Positions 8,789-18,409 are shown, counted from the stretch's first letter. The stretch: 58,930 bases of DNA from Microcoleus sp. FACHB-831 (GCF_014695585.1 NZ_JACJON010000074.1:1-58930); one strand, 5' to 3'. Numbers and translations are program-made. The notes: generated by a model from the sequence alone, not told the origin.

Positions 8789-10267
8789 ATGGAAATTAGA
8801 GCGATTGATACGCGGGGGTTGGACTGGACTGGAGACGCCCTAGCAATTGGATTATTTGAAGATGCCGTAGAGTTGACTGGCGATTTGGCTTCTCTTGATG
8901 AAAAGCTAGCCGGGACGATGCAGGAGCTGATTTCTGAGACTGAATTTAAGGGAAAACCAGGTAGCAGCGCTGTTACTCGCGTCGGCAGTAATAGCCCCAT
9001 CCGCAAAATTATCCTAGTGGGATTAGGTAAACAAGATGGGCTAAAATTAGACGCTCTGCGGCGGGCAGCGGCTGTTGTTGCACGTTCGGCCAAAAAGGAG
9101 AGGTGCAAAACTCTGGCTCTTAGCCTGCCCATCTTCAATGATGATGCTTCCTCGACGGCTCAGGCACTAGCAGAAGGCATACACCTCGCCCTACACCAGG
9201 ATAATCGCTTTAAATCAGAATCCGAAGACAAGGGGCCTGCACTCGAAACAGTCGATTTACTAGGTTTGAGCGGTCAAGATGAGGCTATTACCCGTGCGGG
9301 GCAAATCGCTGCGGGTGTTATTTTGGCAAGGGAATTGGTGACTGCGCCTGCAAATGCAGTTACGCCTATTACTATGGCAGAAACAGCACAAGCGATCGCG
9401 CACGAACATGGCCTAGCTTTAGAAATCCTGGAACGAGAAGAATGTGAAAAGTTGGGCATGGGCGCTTTCTTGGGTGTTGCCCAAGCTTCCGATTTACCGC
9501 CCAAGTTCATCCACCTCACCTACAAACCAGAAGGAACGCCCCGCCGCAAAGTGGCAATTGTCGGTAAGGGTCTAACTTTTGACTCTGGCGGACTGAACAT
9601 CAAAGGTGCTGGCAGTGGCATCGAAACCATGAAAATGGATATGGGTGGCGCTGCGGCAACTTTGGGCGCCGCTAAGGCAATCGGTCAGATTAAACCCGAT
9701 ATCGAGGTTCACTTTATCTCCGCCGTAACCGAGAACATGATCAGCGGTCGCGCCATGCGCCCAGGCGATATCCTCACCGCCTCCAATGGCAAAACGATTG
9801 AGGTCAACAATACTGACGCCGAAGGTCGTCTTACCCTCGCGGATGCCCTAGTGTTTGCCGATAAGCTGGGAGTTGATGCCATCGTTGACTTAGCGACGCT
9901 TACTGGTGCTTGCATCATTGCCTTGGGCGATGATATTGCTGGCATGTGGAGTCCCGACGATGCGCTTGCCGCCCAAATTGCTCAAGCATCTGAACTCGCT
10001 GGCGAAAAGATGTGGCGGATGCCTTTAGAAGAAAAATATTTTGAAGGTATCAAGTCCCCAATTGCCGACATGAAAAACACTGGCCCTCGTGGTGGTGGGT
10101 CGATTACGGCGGCGCTGTTCCTCAAGCAATTTGTTAAGGATACGCCTTGGGCGCACTTAGACGTTGCTGGGCCAGTTTGGAGTGATAAAGAAAACGGCTA
10201 CAACAATTCTGGCGCTACTGGCTACCCCGTCCGCACCTTAGTTAATTGGGTATTGGGCAACAACTAA
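8789..10267 (+). CDS. pepA: Leucyl aminopeptidase, M17 family
   Basis: A 492-residue M17 aminopeptidase, a two-metal exopeptidase acting on cytosolic peptides. The catalytic half contains [15 protein letters not shown], with the active lysine and a metal-binding aspartate, and the family signature [14 protein letters not shown]. Length matches bacterial PepA proteins. The ATG has AAGGG directly before it rather than at ideal spacing, but no better start is visible and the N-terminus aligns with the usual family start. It is followed by a hairpin shared with the convergent glycosyltransferase gene. Confidence 0.97.
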   Translation: MEIRAIDTRGLDWTGDALAIGLFEDAVELTGDLASLDEKLAGTMQELISETEFKGKPGSSAVTRVGSNSPIRKIILVGLGKQDGLKLDALRRAAAVVARSAKKERCKTLALSLPIFNDDASSTAQALAEGIHLALHQDNRFKSESEDKGPALETVDLLGLSGQDEAITRAGQIAAGVILARELVTAPANAVTPITMAETAQAIAHEHGLALEILEREECEKLGMGAFLGVAQASDLPPKFIHLTYKPEGTPRRKVAIVGKGLTFDSGGLNIKGAGSGIETMKMDMGGAAATLGAAKAIGQIKPDIEVHFISAVTENMISGRAMRPGDILTASNGKTIEVNNTDAEGRLTLADALVFADKLGVDAIVDLATLTGACIIALGDDIAGMWSPDDALAAQIAQASELAGEKMWRMPLEEKYFEGIKSPIADMKNTGPRGGGSITAALFLKQFVKDTPWAHLDVAGPVWSDKENGYNNSGATGYPVRTLVNWVLGNN

Positions 10268-10309
10268 TTTTTGAGCGATCGCTTGTTAGTTGTTAGCAGT
10301 TAATTGTTA

Positions 10310-10341
10310 GTTCATTGTTCGTTGAAAAACGAACAATGAAC
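10310..10341. terminator. Bidirectional hairpin between pepA and a glycosyltransferase
   Basis: A perfect 14-bp stem (10310-10323 with 10328-10341) is closed by a GAAA tetraloop, a very stable RNA loop. It lies between two convergent genes. No long T run follows on either strand, so termination is plausible but not certain. Confidence 0.65.
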
Positions 10342-10364
10342 CATCAACATTAGTTTTATAATCC

Positions 10365-11363
10365 TCAACATTTTGCTAAAGCAGGGGCTTTAGGCGCGAT
10401 TAGAACCATTTCTTGTTCTATAACTTCTTGGCGAATGCAGTGAGCTTTATGATTGACTTTTCGCGAGAAAACGGCTATTGCTAAATATTTCCAAGCTGTT
10501 AGTGAAAACATTGCTGGATAAGCCATCGCCAATGCAGTTGCAGGTTTTCTTTGCTTCAAACTAACTACGCTCCAATGCAACTTGAGATAGCCGTGAATAT
10601 CTTCAAGGGCTGGTAAAGATGAGCGATGGTTTTCACTCACTAACTTATATATGCGGTCTTTGATCAAGATACTTGTATCTAGCCGCTTTTCTAGGGAAAA
10701 CTTTTTATTATATCCACCCGGCCACAGCGTCCGGTAGGCGAGATAATCATTTAAAAATACCGCATCCCCATACTGTGCGATTCTCACCCAAGAGTCGATG
10801 TCGTCGCAGTTGGTGTCTAAAGCAGAATCCCAGCCGCCTGACTTAATAAAAGCATCTCTTTGAAAGGCGACTTGCACTGGCGTACCAAAAGGTACAACTT
10901 CCATCAACATACCGTAGTGGATATCTTCCTGGGGCACGTAAAATGACTTCCCTGGACCGCTAGACTGGGTGCGGGTGATTTCGGAACCGCTGTCATCGAC
11001 TTGAATGGCTTGACAGGAACAGAGAACCGCTTGGGGACGTTTAGCGATCGCTCTGCTCATTTCTTCTATACAATTGGGAGCCAGATAATCATCGTCATCT
11101 AGCGGCTTTATCCATTGTCCCCTGGCTGCACTGACGCCAGCATTTAGCGTTGCTGAGTGTCCGAGATTAACTGAGTTGCGCTGGTAAACTACGCGATCGC
11201 CTAAACTGCTGATATATTCTTGCGTACCATCATCCGAGCAGTCATCTGCCACCACAACTTCACAAGGCCAGGTTTGAGCCAGAGCCGATTCTACAGCCCG
11301 CCGCAACAAGGGTAAACGATTATAGGTTGTTATAACAATGCTGAATTTCATTATGTAAGGCAT
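10365..11363 (-). CDS. Family 2 glycosyltransferase
   Basis: A 332-residue GT-A fold glycosyltransferase. The N-terminus FSIVITTYNRLPLLRRAVES and VVADDCSDDGTQE form the nucleotide-sugar site. The metal-binding acidic motif appears as PLDDDDYLAP near residue 93. The C-terminal third is helical and lacks obvious membrane segments. The start could be either the first ATG, which has GGGGG immediately upstream, or the ATG four codons later that begins MKFSIVITTYN. The sugar and acceptor cannot be told. No glycan-synthesis neighbours are adjacent. Confidence 0.9.
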   Translation of the reverse strand: MPYIMKFSIVITTYNRLPLLRRAVESALAQTWPCEVVVADDCSDDGTQEYISSLGDRVVYQRNSVNLGHSATLNAGVSAARGQWIKPLDDDDYLAPNCIEEMSRAIAKRPQAVLCSCQAIQVDDSGSEITRTQSSGPGKSFYVPQEDIHYGMLMEVVPFGTPVQVAFQRDAFIKSGGWDSALDTNCDDIDSWVRIAQYGDAVFLNDYLAYRTLWPGGYNKKFSLEKRLDTSILIKDRIYKLVSENHRSSLPALEDIHGYLKLHWSVVSLKQRKPATALAMAYPAMFSLTAWKYLAIAVFSRKVNHKAHCIRQEVIEQEMVLIAPKAPALAKC

Positions 11364-12058
11364 CCCCCTGCTTAGATGTTGAGTGCTTTATGGCTCGTAA
11401 ACATTTGGTCAATCGGTAATTTTATGAGCTGAGAACGGAGACTTTTCTGTGTTCCTTCCAGTACCTTTGGTAAAGTCCTTTTTTTGGCTGTATTGAAAAT
11501 ATTTAGGTAAGTTTTTCCGACCCCAATAGTTAGAGCAGATTTGCGAGTTTCGCAATAGCGCAAAGTTTACGCCTCCCTGACGGATAACTACCGCAAATGG
11601 GGCAAACGACTTTGGATGCTGCGAAATTCTGATGCACCTAAGACAATTGTGCTTCCTCGTTCGCGATCGCGCCTCAGCAAGTCAACGTATTTTTTTTATC
11701 ACTAGAAAAAGTTTTTTCCCGTCCCTCCCGTAATTTCTCGGAGTTACGGACGCTATTGTAAAGTTGTCTTTTATTACTTTTAGACTATAGTATGATGTAA
11801 CCAAAGGTCAGCGAGCTGCGCTCGCGCTACTGTCATCGGCCAAAAGTATGGAAAATGCTTGTAATGGCGATGTCACCACGATTGGGGAAGGGAACGTTTC
11901 GCCACTTTTTAGCTGATAAAGTTAGCTAATGAACATTTAAATCGGTTGCGTTCAAGTCTTGTTAAAAAAGTAACAATTCCTCTATTTACCACAATAGGTA
12001 GCTTAAAGGTGTGACAGCTTATTAAGTTTTGGGGGTAGCAATCGTAGCGATCGCTCTT
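11364..12058. other. Gene-free spacer with several small inverted repeats
   Basis: These 695 bases contain no reading frame with coding character. There are HIP1-like GCGATCGC sites, a short palindrome around 11728-11750, and AT-rich stretches near 11690-11720. The spacer separates the glycosyltransferase gene from the end of the four-gene cluster. Confidence 0.5.
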
Positions 12059-12805
12059 TTATGGAACAAAACGCGCCAAAATGCCCAAGGCGATCGTTCT
12101 TTTTGTTGAATTATAAGATAGCATCCAACGCAACAAAAAGCGCAACGCCCAACGCCCAAGTGATGGCAACAATAAAAGTAGCAGCCGTCTCAAGATCTCT
12201 TGCAATAGCCAAAGCAGCAACACGGTTGCTAACTGAAGGAATGGATGCAATAACCAAAATTCGTCTAACTTACTAATAATTGTGGCGGCTACGATTAGCA
12301 AAGATAGACCCCAAGAGAGCCAACTTAACAATAGATATGTTTTGAGACGCAGGCTGTTTAGCAGTTGAGAGATTAGCCAGTAGTGTGCAGTAGCGATCGC
12401 TCTACACCTTTCTCCATTCTCCAAACAATCGCGCCTAATTTGATGAATAACATCCCCATCGAGGGCAATTACACTCCGCATCACGATAGTTTCAGCGGCT
12501 AAGTGTTGGCTTACAGGTTGATAGTAATAGCTACAGAAAGTTAAGCCAGACTGTAAGCGGCTTTCTGCATCCAATAGCGCATAAGAGCGCAACGCAGCCA
12601 GCAGATGCCGAGGAATGTAGAGGCCTCTTCCAGTTGCTTTGGCTAGTAGAATGCGATCGAGGACTGTTGGATGTAAGTTAAATCTAATAAAGCGAGACTG
12701 TACCCGCTTTTGCTCGTCTTTGACTTCCTCGATTTTAATATACTCTTCTAGATTCAGGTCTTGCCTAGAGGAAATAGAAAAATAATTTCGCACTAGCGTC
12801 TGCAC
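12059..12805 (-). CDS. Membrane protein of the 'GD..H' cluster (unknown function)
   Basis: A 248-residue protein of no function I can name. Residues 1-150 are soluble and charged. They include TIVMRSVIALDGDVIHQI, with GD at 117-118 and a histidine at 141 in a helix-like stretch. This resembles segments in the three genes upstream of it. Residues 155-225 are strongly hydrophobic, with two or three membrane helices and a leucine-rich block (LLLWLLQEILRRLLLLLL). It is the last gene of a minus-strand cluster, 70 bases behind its neighbour. It could anchor the other products at a membrane, but that is speculation. Confidence 0.7.
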   Translation of the reverse strand: MQTLVRNYFSISSRQDLNLEEYIKIEEVKDEQKRVQSRFIRFNLHPTVLDRILLAKATGRGLYIPRHLLAALRSYALLDAESRLQSGLTFCSYYYQPVSQHLAAETIVMRSVIALDGDVIHQIRRDCLENGERCRAIATAHYWLISQLLNSLRLKTYLLLSWLSWGLSLLIVAATIISKLDEFWLLHPFLQLATVLLLWLLQEILRRLLLLLLPSLGRWALRFLLRWMLSYNSTKRTIALGILARFVP

Positions 12806-12875
12806 TCACACCAATTTAATATTCTGGATATCCGGATGCTGAGCTTAATTCATACTTCAAAATTTGCAGTTTTGT

Positions 12876-13688
12876 TCAATTGCGGTTATTAGAGCCGTTG
12901 ATCGAAGCAACTCTACTAGCAAGGGATTCCACTAAATTTACCATAAACTCTAATAGTCCGTGCCACTGCTTTTCGCCAGATATAACTCCTTCTCTGTGTA
13001 TATCTAAAATAATATCTTTATGGGCATGATCTAAAACTTTTTCATGGTAACGATTGATAATATCGCCATCCAACTGCATAACTGTTTGGGCATAGATAAG
13101 GTCAGTTGTAACATCCTCTTCAGGGTCTTCTGAATTATCTGCCTCACTTTTTCTAAGCGCCCTATTGCGATTATCAAGCGCCGCTTTCAGCTCATTAATC
13201 TTACGCAAACTGCGTAAAAATCGGCCATCGCTAAGAATAATTTGAATCTTTTCAATCTCAGCAATCGGATTAGCAGATGCGCTCAGAGGGTTAGGAAGTT
13301 TTGTATTTTGAGGGTCTATTTGTATCCCTGTATCACCGAGTATTTGGTAATATTCCCTTAATTCTGGAGCTTCCATTTCTGAAGCTTCATTCTCAATCAG
13401 GTACAGGCAATACTCCATTTCCAGCTTTTTGCGTATATTCAGGTAACGAGCTTGCAGCGACGGATGGATTTTCCTGTTTTCAATATATTGGGGGGATATC
13501 AGGTAAATGTCTCGATACGCTTCCCAAGCAATAAACTTGTTGCCAGTAATCTGCTCCACGACCATAGTATTTACTTCTAAAGCCGTGATGTCAATTAACA
13601 CATCGCTTAGGGAACTTAGAAAGTTGTCTAATTTCCTCCGCAGACGAGGATTAACATCTTTGACTTTTTTCCTTTGAGAATTTACCAC
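12876..13688 (-). CDS. Conserved cyanobacterial protein with two 'GD/GNKFI' segments
   Basis: A 270-residue soluble protein, function unknown. Near the N-terminus it has ALEVNTMVVEQITGNKFI followed by AYRDIY, which resembles the NKFI..GPYREL stretch of the two upstream genes. Near the C-terminus it has VMQLDGDIINRYHEK (GD at 208-209). After that comes the spaced pattern H...V..G...W...L.....L (histidine 231), which matches H...V..G...I...L.....L in the upstream proteins. A charged, possibly disordered linker lies at about 175-195. It is only 14 bases downstream of the 908-residue gene, so co-transcription is likely. Confidence 0.75.
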   Translation of the reverse strand: MVNSQRKKVKDVNPRLRRKLDNFLSSLSDVLIDITALEVNTMVVEQITGNKFIAWEAYRDIYLISPQYIENRKIHPSLQARYLNIRKKLEMEYCLYLIENEASEMEAPELREYYQILGDTGIQIDPQNTKLPNPLSASANPIAEIEKIQIILSDGRFLRSLRKINELKAALDNRNRALRKSEADNSEDPEEDVTTDLIYAQTVMQLDGDIINRYHEKVLDHAHKDIILDIHREGVISGEKQWHGLLEFMVNLVESLASRVASINGSNNRN

Positions 13689-13702
13689 AGTTATTTTCCT
13701 AC

Positions 13703-16429
13703 CTATTCGCGATTGCTCTGGGTGCTGGGTTTACTCGGCGGTGGAGGTGGGGGTACGGTTGGCTGGGAAGGTAGTAGACCAGCAAAAGGATCATCGTCGT
13801 CGAAAGCAGCTAGTAAATCTGAGTTATCGCTGCTAACTTCAGATAGATCTAAAGATAAGTCCCCATCGGGTAACTGGTCAAACAGCGAATCTTCTATACT
13901 GGGGGATGGTGATGGGGGTTTGGTTTGTGGCGGTGATGGTTGTGCAAACAAATCATCTATCGCATCGCCAGAAACATCACTAAGGCTGGCGATCGCGTCT
14001 GGTGTATCCAACCAATCAGAATTATCCTCAAAGACAATTGTTTCTTCAAATTGGTCGTCTTCCAAGTTTGGCGTTAAGCCAGAAGTGCGATCGCGACCCG
14101 CCTCGACTTCTACAGCGGTAATGTCTGCAAAAATATCAAACTGGTCAAACTCATTGTTTGTCTGAGATGAATTAGCACCCCCAGACATTACCTCTGAGGT
14201 CCCTGGGTAAGGTTCCAGTTCTTCAAGGGAAAACTCTTCCCAGTTTTCTATTGCCAAATCACCAGCCATACCATTCTGCATCAGTGGGACGCCGAACGGG
14301 TCTGCTTCCTCGACAACCAGTTCCTCCCACCCTTCATCTGTGTCTAGATCTAAAGACCCCAGACTTGGTATTCCTGTCTGTTGGGGAGGTTCCGGCTCCA
14401 CCAAGTCGCCCCACTCGTCCTCTGTACCCAAGCCTAAAGACTCCAAACTTGGTGTTGCTTCTGGTGATGCTTGCGGCTCCAACAAATCACCCCACTCGTC
14501 CTCTGTGCCCAAACTTGGTGTTGCTTCTGGTGATGCTTCCGGCTCCACCAAGTCGCCCCACTCGTCCTCTGTGCCCAAGTCTAAAGACTCCAAACTTGGT
14601 GTTGCTGCTGTTGGAGGTTCTAGGTCTTGATCCACCAAGTCGCCCCAGTCTTCATTGGTGTCTAAAGCTAAAGACTCTAGGCTTGATGCTGGTGGTGAGG
14701 ATTCTAGATCCCCTAAGTCTACCCAGTTTTCGTCTGTACCCAAGTCTAAAGATTCTAAACTTGGTGCTGTTGGTACAGCTTCTTCGTCTACTAAGTCACC
14801 CCAATTTTCATCCGTCCCCAAGTCTAAAAATTCCAAACTTGGTGCTGGTGATGCTGAGGCTTGTTCTTGGGCAAAATTGGTCCAGTTTTCATCCGTGCCT
14901 AAGTCTAAAGATTCTAGATTTAGTTCTGGTGATGCTGAGGCTGGTTGTTCTACTAAGTCCGCCCAGTTTTCATCCGTCCCCAAGTCTAAAGATTCCAAAG
15001 TTGGTGCTGCTGTGGGTGAGTCTTCAGCATCCACTACGCCTCCCCAGCTTTCATCCGTCCCCAAGTCTAAAGATTCCAAACTTGGTGCTGCTGATGCTGA
15101 TAAGTGTTCGCTGGCCAAATTTGGCCAGTTTTCATCTGTGCCTAAGTCTAAAGATTCTAAGCTTGGTGCTGCTGTTGGCTCGTCTTCAGCATCCCCCAAG
15201 TCCACCCAGTTTTCATCTATGCCCAAGCCTATAGCTTCCAAACTTATTGCTGCTGAGAGGGGCGGGGGTTGATCTGCAAGCAAGTCCCCCCAATCCTCAT
15301 CGCTATTGGCTGGACTTTCTTCTGGGAAAGGTTCCAGTTGGTCTAATACCGAGCCATCTTCGCTTACCAATTCGTCAGTGTCTTGATGTGGAGGATTGGT
15401 GCGCGGCTCTTCTGGAAAAGACTCCAGTTGATTTAATAGCGACTCCTCCGACCATTCGAGATCTGTGTCTAGGTTTGCGGTATCTTCTGGGGAGGCAGTT
15501 GAAGCTTCCAAATCGTTGTAGCTTGTGAAGTCATCCTGCTCAGAAGCGAGATTTCCTCTGCTTTCTTGTGGAAAAGCCTCTAACTGGTCTAATACTGAAT
15601 CAGCATTTTCGTCTGAAAACAGGTCTGTTACTGCATCTGGCGATGCTGGTGCTTCTGAGAAAGGCTCTAGTTCATCTAATATCGAATCCGCCGAGTTGGA
15701 TTCTGTTTCTAAGTCGGCTGGGTGTAGATTTTCTCGATCGGCCAAGCTTCCAGCGATCGCTGCTGTTCCCCCTACAACTATGGTTGTCCCTAGTGTTGCT
15801 GGCGTCCAAGGGAAGTTATCGGGTTGCGCTTGGTTTGTTGGGGCGTCTGTGGGAGCGATCGCGTCAAAGTCAAACTCATCATTTGAGTAAGCTTGGGCGT
15901 TTCTATCAGCGATCGCTCTCGTCTCATCGGGAAAGGGCGGCTCAATATCGTATACTTCCGCCTCAATTGCCTGATTTGCCCCACTATTCTCATCTGGCGG
16001 CAAAAACTCCGGCTCCCCACCAGGCAACAACGCTGGCTCAAAGTCTTCAGCATCGGGATTTGTTTGCCGCAGTTTCACCAAAATCCCAAATAACTTTTGC
16101 AAACTCTTGAGGTTGTTCTCAATAAATTTGTGGCTGTCCTGAACTTGCTGCTGGTGGAATTGTCGCAGTTCTCTGTAAGGCCCGCCCCCAATAAACTTGT
16201 TGCCAACCTCGTTCTCTATATCGCCTCCGACCATATTGATGCGGGTTCGCAGGCGATGACCGGGTAAGGATCGCTCTACTCCAGAGGAAGAAACCTTGGC
16301 GTCTGAGTCTTCAGACAATGACACCCATGTGGTAATTTCCAACTCTGCGGCTTTGCCCAGTGCTAGGGCAAGAGCCTCAACTATTTTGCCAGCTTTGAGT
16401 TGTTCTTTGAAGTCGTCACTAGACGCCAT
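13703..16429 (-). CDS. 908-residue acidic repeat protein with conserved N-terminal domain
   Basis: Residues 1-115 form a compact domain with DFKEQLKAGKIVEAL, ELEITTWVS and NMVGGDIENEVGNKFIGG, then ELRQFHQQQV. By eye this is about 60% identical to the product of the next gene upstream. Residues 215-230 are a short Gly/Ala-rich hydrophobic stretch that might touch or cross a membrane. Residues 249-372 hold four copies of a S.LDQLE.FPEE unit. Residues 397-705 hold twelve copies, one shortened, of LESLDLGTDENW.DL followed by an acidic spacer of about 10 residues. The end is a proline run and SNRE. The repeat region is very acidic and has few positive charges. Function unknown; a multivalent scaffold is one guess. 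Confidence 0.8.
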   Translation of the reverse strand: MASSDDFKEQLKAGKIVEALALALGKAAELEITTWVSLSEDSDAKVSSSGVERSLPGHRLRTRINMVGGDIENEVGNKFIGGGPYRELRQFHQQQVQDSHKFIENNLKSLQKLFGILVKLRQTNPDAEDFEPALLPGGEPEFLPPDENSGANQAIEAEVYDIEPPFPDETRAIADRNAQAYSNDEFDFDAIAPTDAPTNQAQPDNFPWTPATLGTTIVVGGTAAIAGSLADRENLHPADLETESNSADSILDELEPFSEAPASPDAVTDLFSDENADSVLDQLEAFPQESRGNLASEQDDFTSYNDLEASTASPEDTANLDTDLEWSEESLLNQLESFPEEPRTNPPHQDTDELVSEDGSVLDQLEPFPEESPANSDEDWGDLLADQPPPLSAAISLEAIGLGIDENWVDLGDAEDEPTAAPSLESLDLGTDENWPNLASEHLSASAAPSLESLDLGTDESWGGVVDAEDSPTAAPTLESLDLGTDENWADLVEQPASASPELNLESLDLGTDENWTNFAQEQASASPAPSLEFLDLGTDENWGDLVDEEAVPTAPSLESLDLGTDENWVDLGDLESSPPASSLESLALDTNEDWGDLVDQDLEPPTAATPSLESLDLGTEDEWGDLVEPEASPEATPSLGTEDEWGDLLEPQASPEATPSLESLGLGTEDEWGDLVEPEPPQQTGIPSLGSLDLDTDEGWEELVVEEADPFGVPLMQNGMAGDLAIENWEEFSLEELEPYPGTSEVMSGGANSSQTNNEFDQFDIFADITAVEVEAGRDRTSGLTPNLEDDQFEETIVFEDNSDWLDTPDAIASLSDVSGDAIDDLFAQPSPPQTKPPSPSPSIEDSLFDQLPDGDLSLDLSEVSSDNSDLLAAFDDDDPFAGLLPSQPTVPPPPPPSKPSTQSNRE
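14315..15688 (-). repeat. Two coding tandem-repeat arrays
   Basis: Within the 908-residue gene, 14315-15241 encodes twelve LESLDLGTDENW-type units of roughly 75 bases, and 15314-15688 encodes four LDQLE.F units. The DNA copies are similar enough (recurring CCCAAGTCTAAAGATTC on the plus strand) that unequal recombination could change copy number. One unit at about residues 637-650 is already shortened, consistent with such events. Confidence 0.85.
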
Positions 16430-16502
16430 GATCGTAGTTCCCCTAAAATCTTGCGGTTCGCTTGCCGATGCGTAGTGCGAAACTTGTTATCAATCGCTGC
16501 AA

Positions 16503-16940
16503 CTAAGGTAAATTTTCGCGATGAGTGGGAGAAAGGGCAGGATTTCCCTCATTGCGACGGCGTGACACTGGCTGTAGCTGTGCCAGGGTGCTTGCCATAA
16601 CTGTAAATAGTTGTTGCAACGTTGCCAAGTTCTTCTGGATAGTCTCGCGTCCTTCGTTAACTTGGTCTTGGTGAAATTGCCGCAGTTCGGTGTATGGCCC
16701 GTTACCAATAAACTGGGTACCAACTTCGTTGTTAATGTCACCCTCTACAATATTGATGCGGGTTCGCATACGATATCCGGGTAGGGGCTGATCTGGATTT
16801 GATGATGCCCTAGTGTCTGTGTCACCGGACGAAACCCAGGTGGTTATTTCCAGTTCAATGGCTTCGCCTAGTGCCAGGGTGAGGGCGTCAACTATTTTGC
16901 CTGCTTTAAGTTGTTCTTTGAATTCGTCACTTACTGCCAT
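16503..16940 (-). CDS. Small 'GD..H' domain protein, first gene of the cluster
   Basis: A 145-residue protein consisting almost only of the domain seen at the N-terminus of the 908-residue neighbour. It shows EFKEQLKAGKIVDAL, ELEITTWVS, NIVEGDINNEVGTQFIGN and TELRQFHQDQV, then a helical segment. The longer open frame would add 16 residues. I chose the internal ATG at 16940 because MAVSDEFKEQ lines up exactly with the start of the neighbour (MASSDDFKEQ). It is 73 bases upstream of that gene in the same direction and probably leads the operon. I know of no assigned function for the family. Confidence 0.75.
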   Translation of the reverse strand: MAVSDEFKEQLKAGKIVDALTLALGEAIELEITTWVSSGDTDTRASSNPDQPLPGYRMRTRINIVEGDINNEVGTQFIGNGPYTELRQFHQDQVNEGRETIQKNLATLQQLFTVMASTLAQLQPVSRRRNEGNPALSPTHRENLP

Positions 16941-17052
16941 AACCTTAACCCCTCGGTTTTTTGTGAATATTGCTAAGATTAGACGCAAAATTGCTTTGAC
17001 TATACCAAGCTTTTACGCCACCTTAACAAATTTCCCTGTGATTGGGCATGGG

Positions 17053-17147
17053 AAGTCCGGAGTCCGGAGTCCGGAGTCTCGACGCCGATTTATCGCGTCT
17101 CCTAATTCCCCCCCGGAACCCTTGTCTCGACGCCGATTTATCGCCAT
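17053..17147. repeat. AGTCCGG tandem heptamer and two GACGCCGATTTATCG copies
   Basis: Three head-to-tail copies of AGTCCGG (17055-17075) are followed by two copies of the dispersed GTCTCGACGCCGATTTATCG element (from 17076 and from 17124). They lie in the spacer between maf and the start of the four-gene cluster. This is non-coding repeat of a type common in filamentous cyanobacteria. Confidence 0.7.
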
Positions 17148-17153
17148 TCGCCA

Positions 17154-17798
17154 TTACCAGTAGTCTGTGGCATCATATCCCAGTTCGCGGAGCATCAAGC
17201 GCAACAGGGGGAGGCTAAGGCCAATCACGTTGGTGTGGCAACCTTCGATTTTTTCGACAAAAAGCCCGCCCTTGCCTTCAAGGGCAAAGCAACCAGCACA
17301 GCTAAGGGGTTCCCCGGTGGCAACGTAGGCGGCAATCTCGCGATCGCTTGCATCGGCAAAGTACACTCTGGTGACTTGACATCGCACTAAAATTGTGTGT
17401 TCTTTAGTTGTGTCAATTAAGGCGTGACCAGTGTAGAGGTCGCCGTATGAGGAGCGCATTTTTTGCCAACGGGCGATCGCTTGTTCGGGAGAAGCTGGCT
17501 TTCCATAAATCTCGCCCTTTACTGCTAAAACCGAATCGCACCCTAACACCAATGCATCTGTAAACTGACTGGCGACAGTTTCAGCTTTGCGAGTCGCAAG
17601 AATCTGCACCAGTTGGGCTGGATCGTTCTCTTGAACTAAAGATTCATCAAAATCGCTGGGGGAAACCAGTGATTCAATCCCAGCAGTTTGCAACAAGCGA
17701 CGACGGGCGGGAGAAGCTGAGGCTAATACAAATTTTGGGGTTTTGCCTCGTTGGAGTGTCTCCGCATCGGATGATTTTGGATTGATAATCTCTGGCAT
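17154..17798 (-). CDS. maf: Maf-like nucleoside triphosphate pyrophosphatase
   Basis: A 214-residue Maf family protein, a house-cleaning enzyme that hydrolyses non-canonical or modified NTPs to the monophosphate. The N-terminal [18 protein letters not shown] is the phosphate-binding signature. The [20 protein letters not shown] block carries the catalytic aspartate, and [15 protein letters not shown] and [19 protein letters not shown] complete the family pattern. It lies 65 bases downstream of cyanoP in the same direction, an adjacency I have seen in cyanobacterial genomes. Confidence 0.95.
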   Translation of the reverse strand: MPEIINPKSSDAETLQRGKTPKFVLASASPARRRLLQTAGIESLVSPSDFDESLVQENDPAQLVQILATRKAETVASQFTDALVLGCDSVLAVKGEIYGKPASPEQAIARWQKMRSSYGDLYTGHALIDTTKEHTILVRCQVTRVYFADASDREIAAYVATGEPLSCAGCFALEGKGGLFVEKIEGCHTNVIGLSLPLLRLMLRELGYDATDYW

Positions 17799-17863
17799 GG
17801 CAACTTAGTTATAAGACAAAGCGATGAATGTTTTTGACCGCATGGCGATCGCCAACCACCGCT

Positions 17864-18409
17864 TTAGTAAACTGAAAACGAATTGACGATTTGCTCAAAC
17901 AGCGGTTTCAATTTTGTCCAGCGTGCTTCGGTTGTGGAAGCGTTGAAAGAGAAAAGTTTGCCTCGGCTGATGGCGACACTAGCAAGATCGTGGCGTTTCT
18001 GAGAAGGTAGCTTAACGGCGTATTCTATTATGTAGTAAGTTTTAGAGCCTTCTTGACGTGATTCGGCATTGACTAATTCGGCTTTGCGACCTGAACTGGG
18101 AGGCGCGATCGCATTTTTCGACAGCTTGTACCCCACTTCCCCTGGTGTCCCCAGATCTGCGAGAGTTTTATTATCGGGAACTGGGCTAATTACAACGCTG
18201 ACGTTCTCAGTCTGCTCGATCAGATCGTGGAACACAACATCGGCTCCACCAGTCACCTGCACCGGAAGCCAGCCTGTAGGATACATAAACTGATAGCCGT
18301 CTGTACTATCGATGTAGCTTTTCAAGCCGCTGGTGGCATTGGCTGACTGACAACTTTGTATGCTCACCAGCACTAACACCAGCAGTAAGGCTGCAAGCCG
18401 TTTCAGCAT
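17864..18409 (-). CDS. CyanoP, PsbP-family photosystem II lipoprotein
   Basis: A 181-residue PsbP-domain protein. The N-terminal hydrophobic stretch ends in VSIQSC, so the cysteine at residue 20 is a likely lipid attachment site, as expected for cyanobacterial CyanoP on the lumenal face of the thylakoid. The PsbP core starts with GLKSYIDSTDGYQFMYPTGW and continues with VVFHDLIEQTENVSVVISPV and the LGTPGEVGYKL motif. CyanoP is thought to act early in photosystem II assembly rather than as a stoichiometric extrinsic subunit. It is followed by maf, probably in one transcript. Confidence 0.93.
   Translation of the reverse strand: MLKRLAALLLVLVLVSIQSCQSANATSGLKSYIDSTDGYQFMYPTGWLPVQVTGGADVVFHDLIEQTENVSVVISPVPDNKTLADLGTPGEVGYKLSKNAIAPPSSGRKAELVNAESRQEGSKTYYIIEYAVKLPSQKRHDLASVAISRGKLFSFNASTTEARWTKLKPLFEQIVNSFSVY

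Noticed and set aside
11372-11563. 63-codon minus frame upstream of the glycosyltransferase gene
   Set aside because: No ribosome site, no family features, and composition like the surrounding spacer.
14251-15234. Long plus-strand frame of 327 codons opposite the repeat protein, with further plus frames alongside
   Set aside because: It is a by-product of the tandem repeat, whose length keeps several frames open on both strands. The minus-strand frame has the conserved N-terminal domain.
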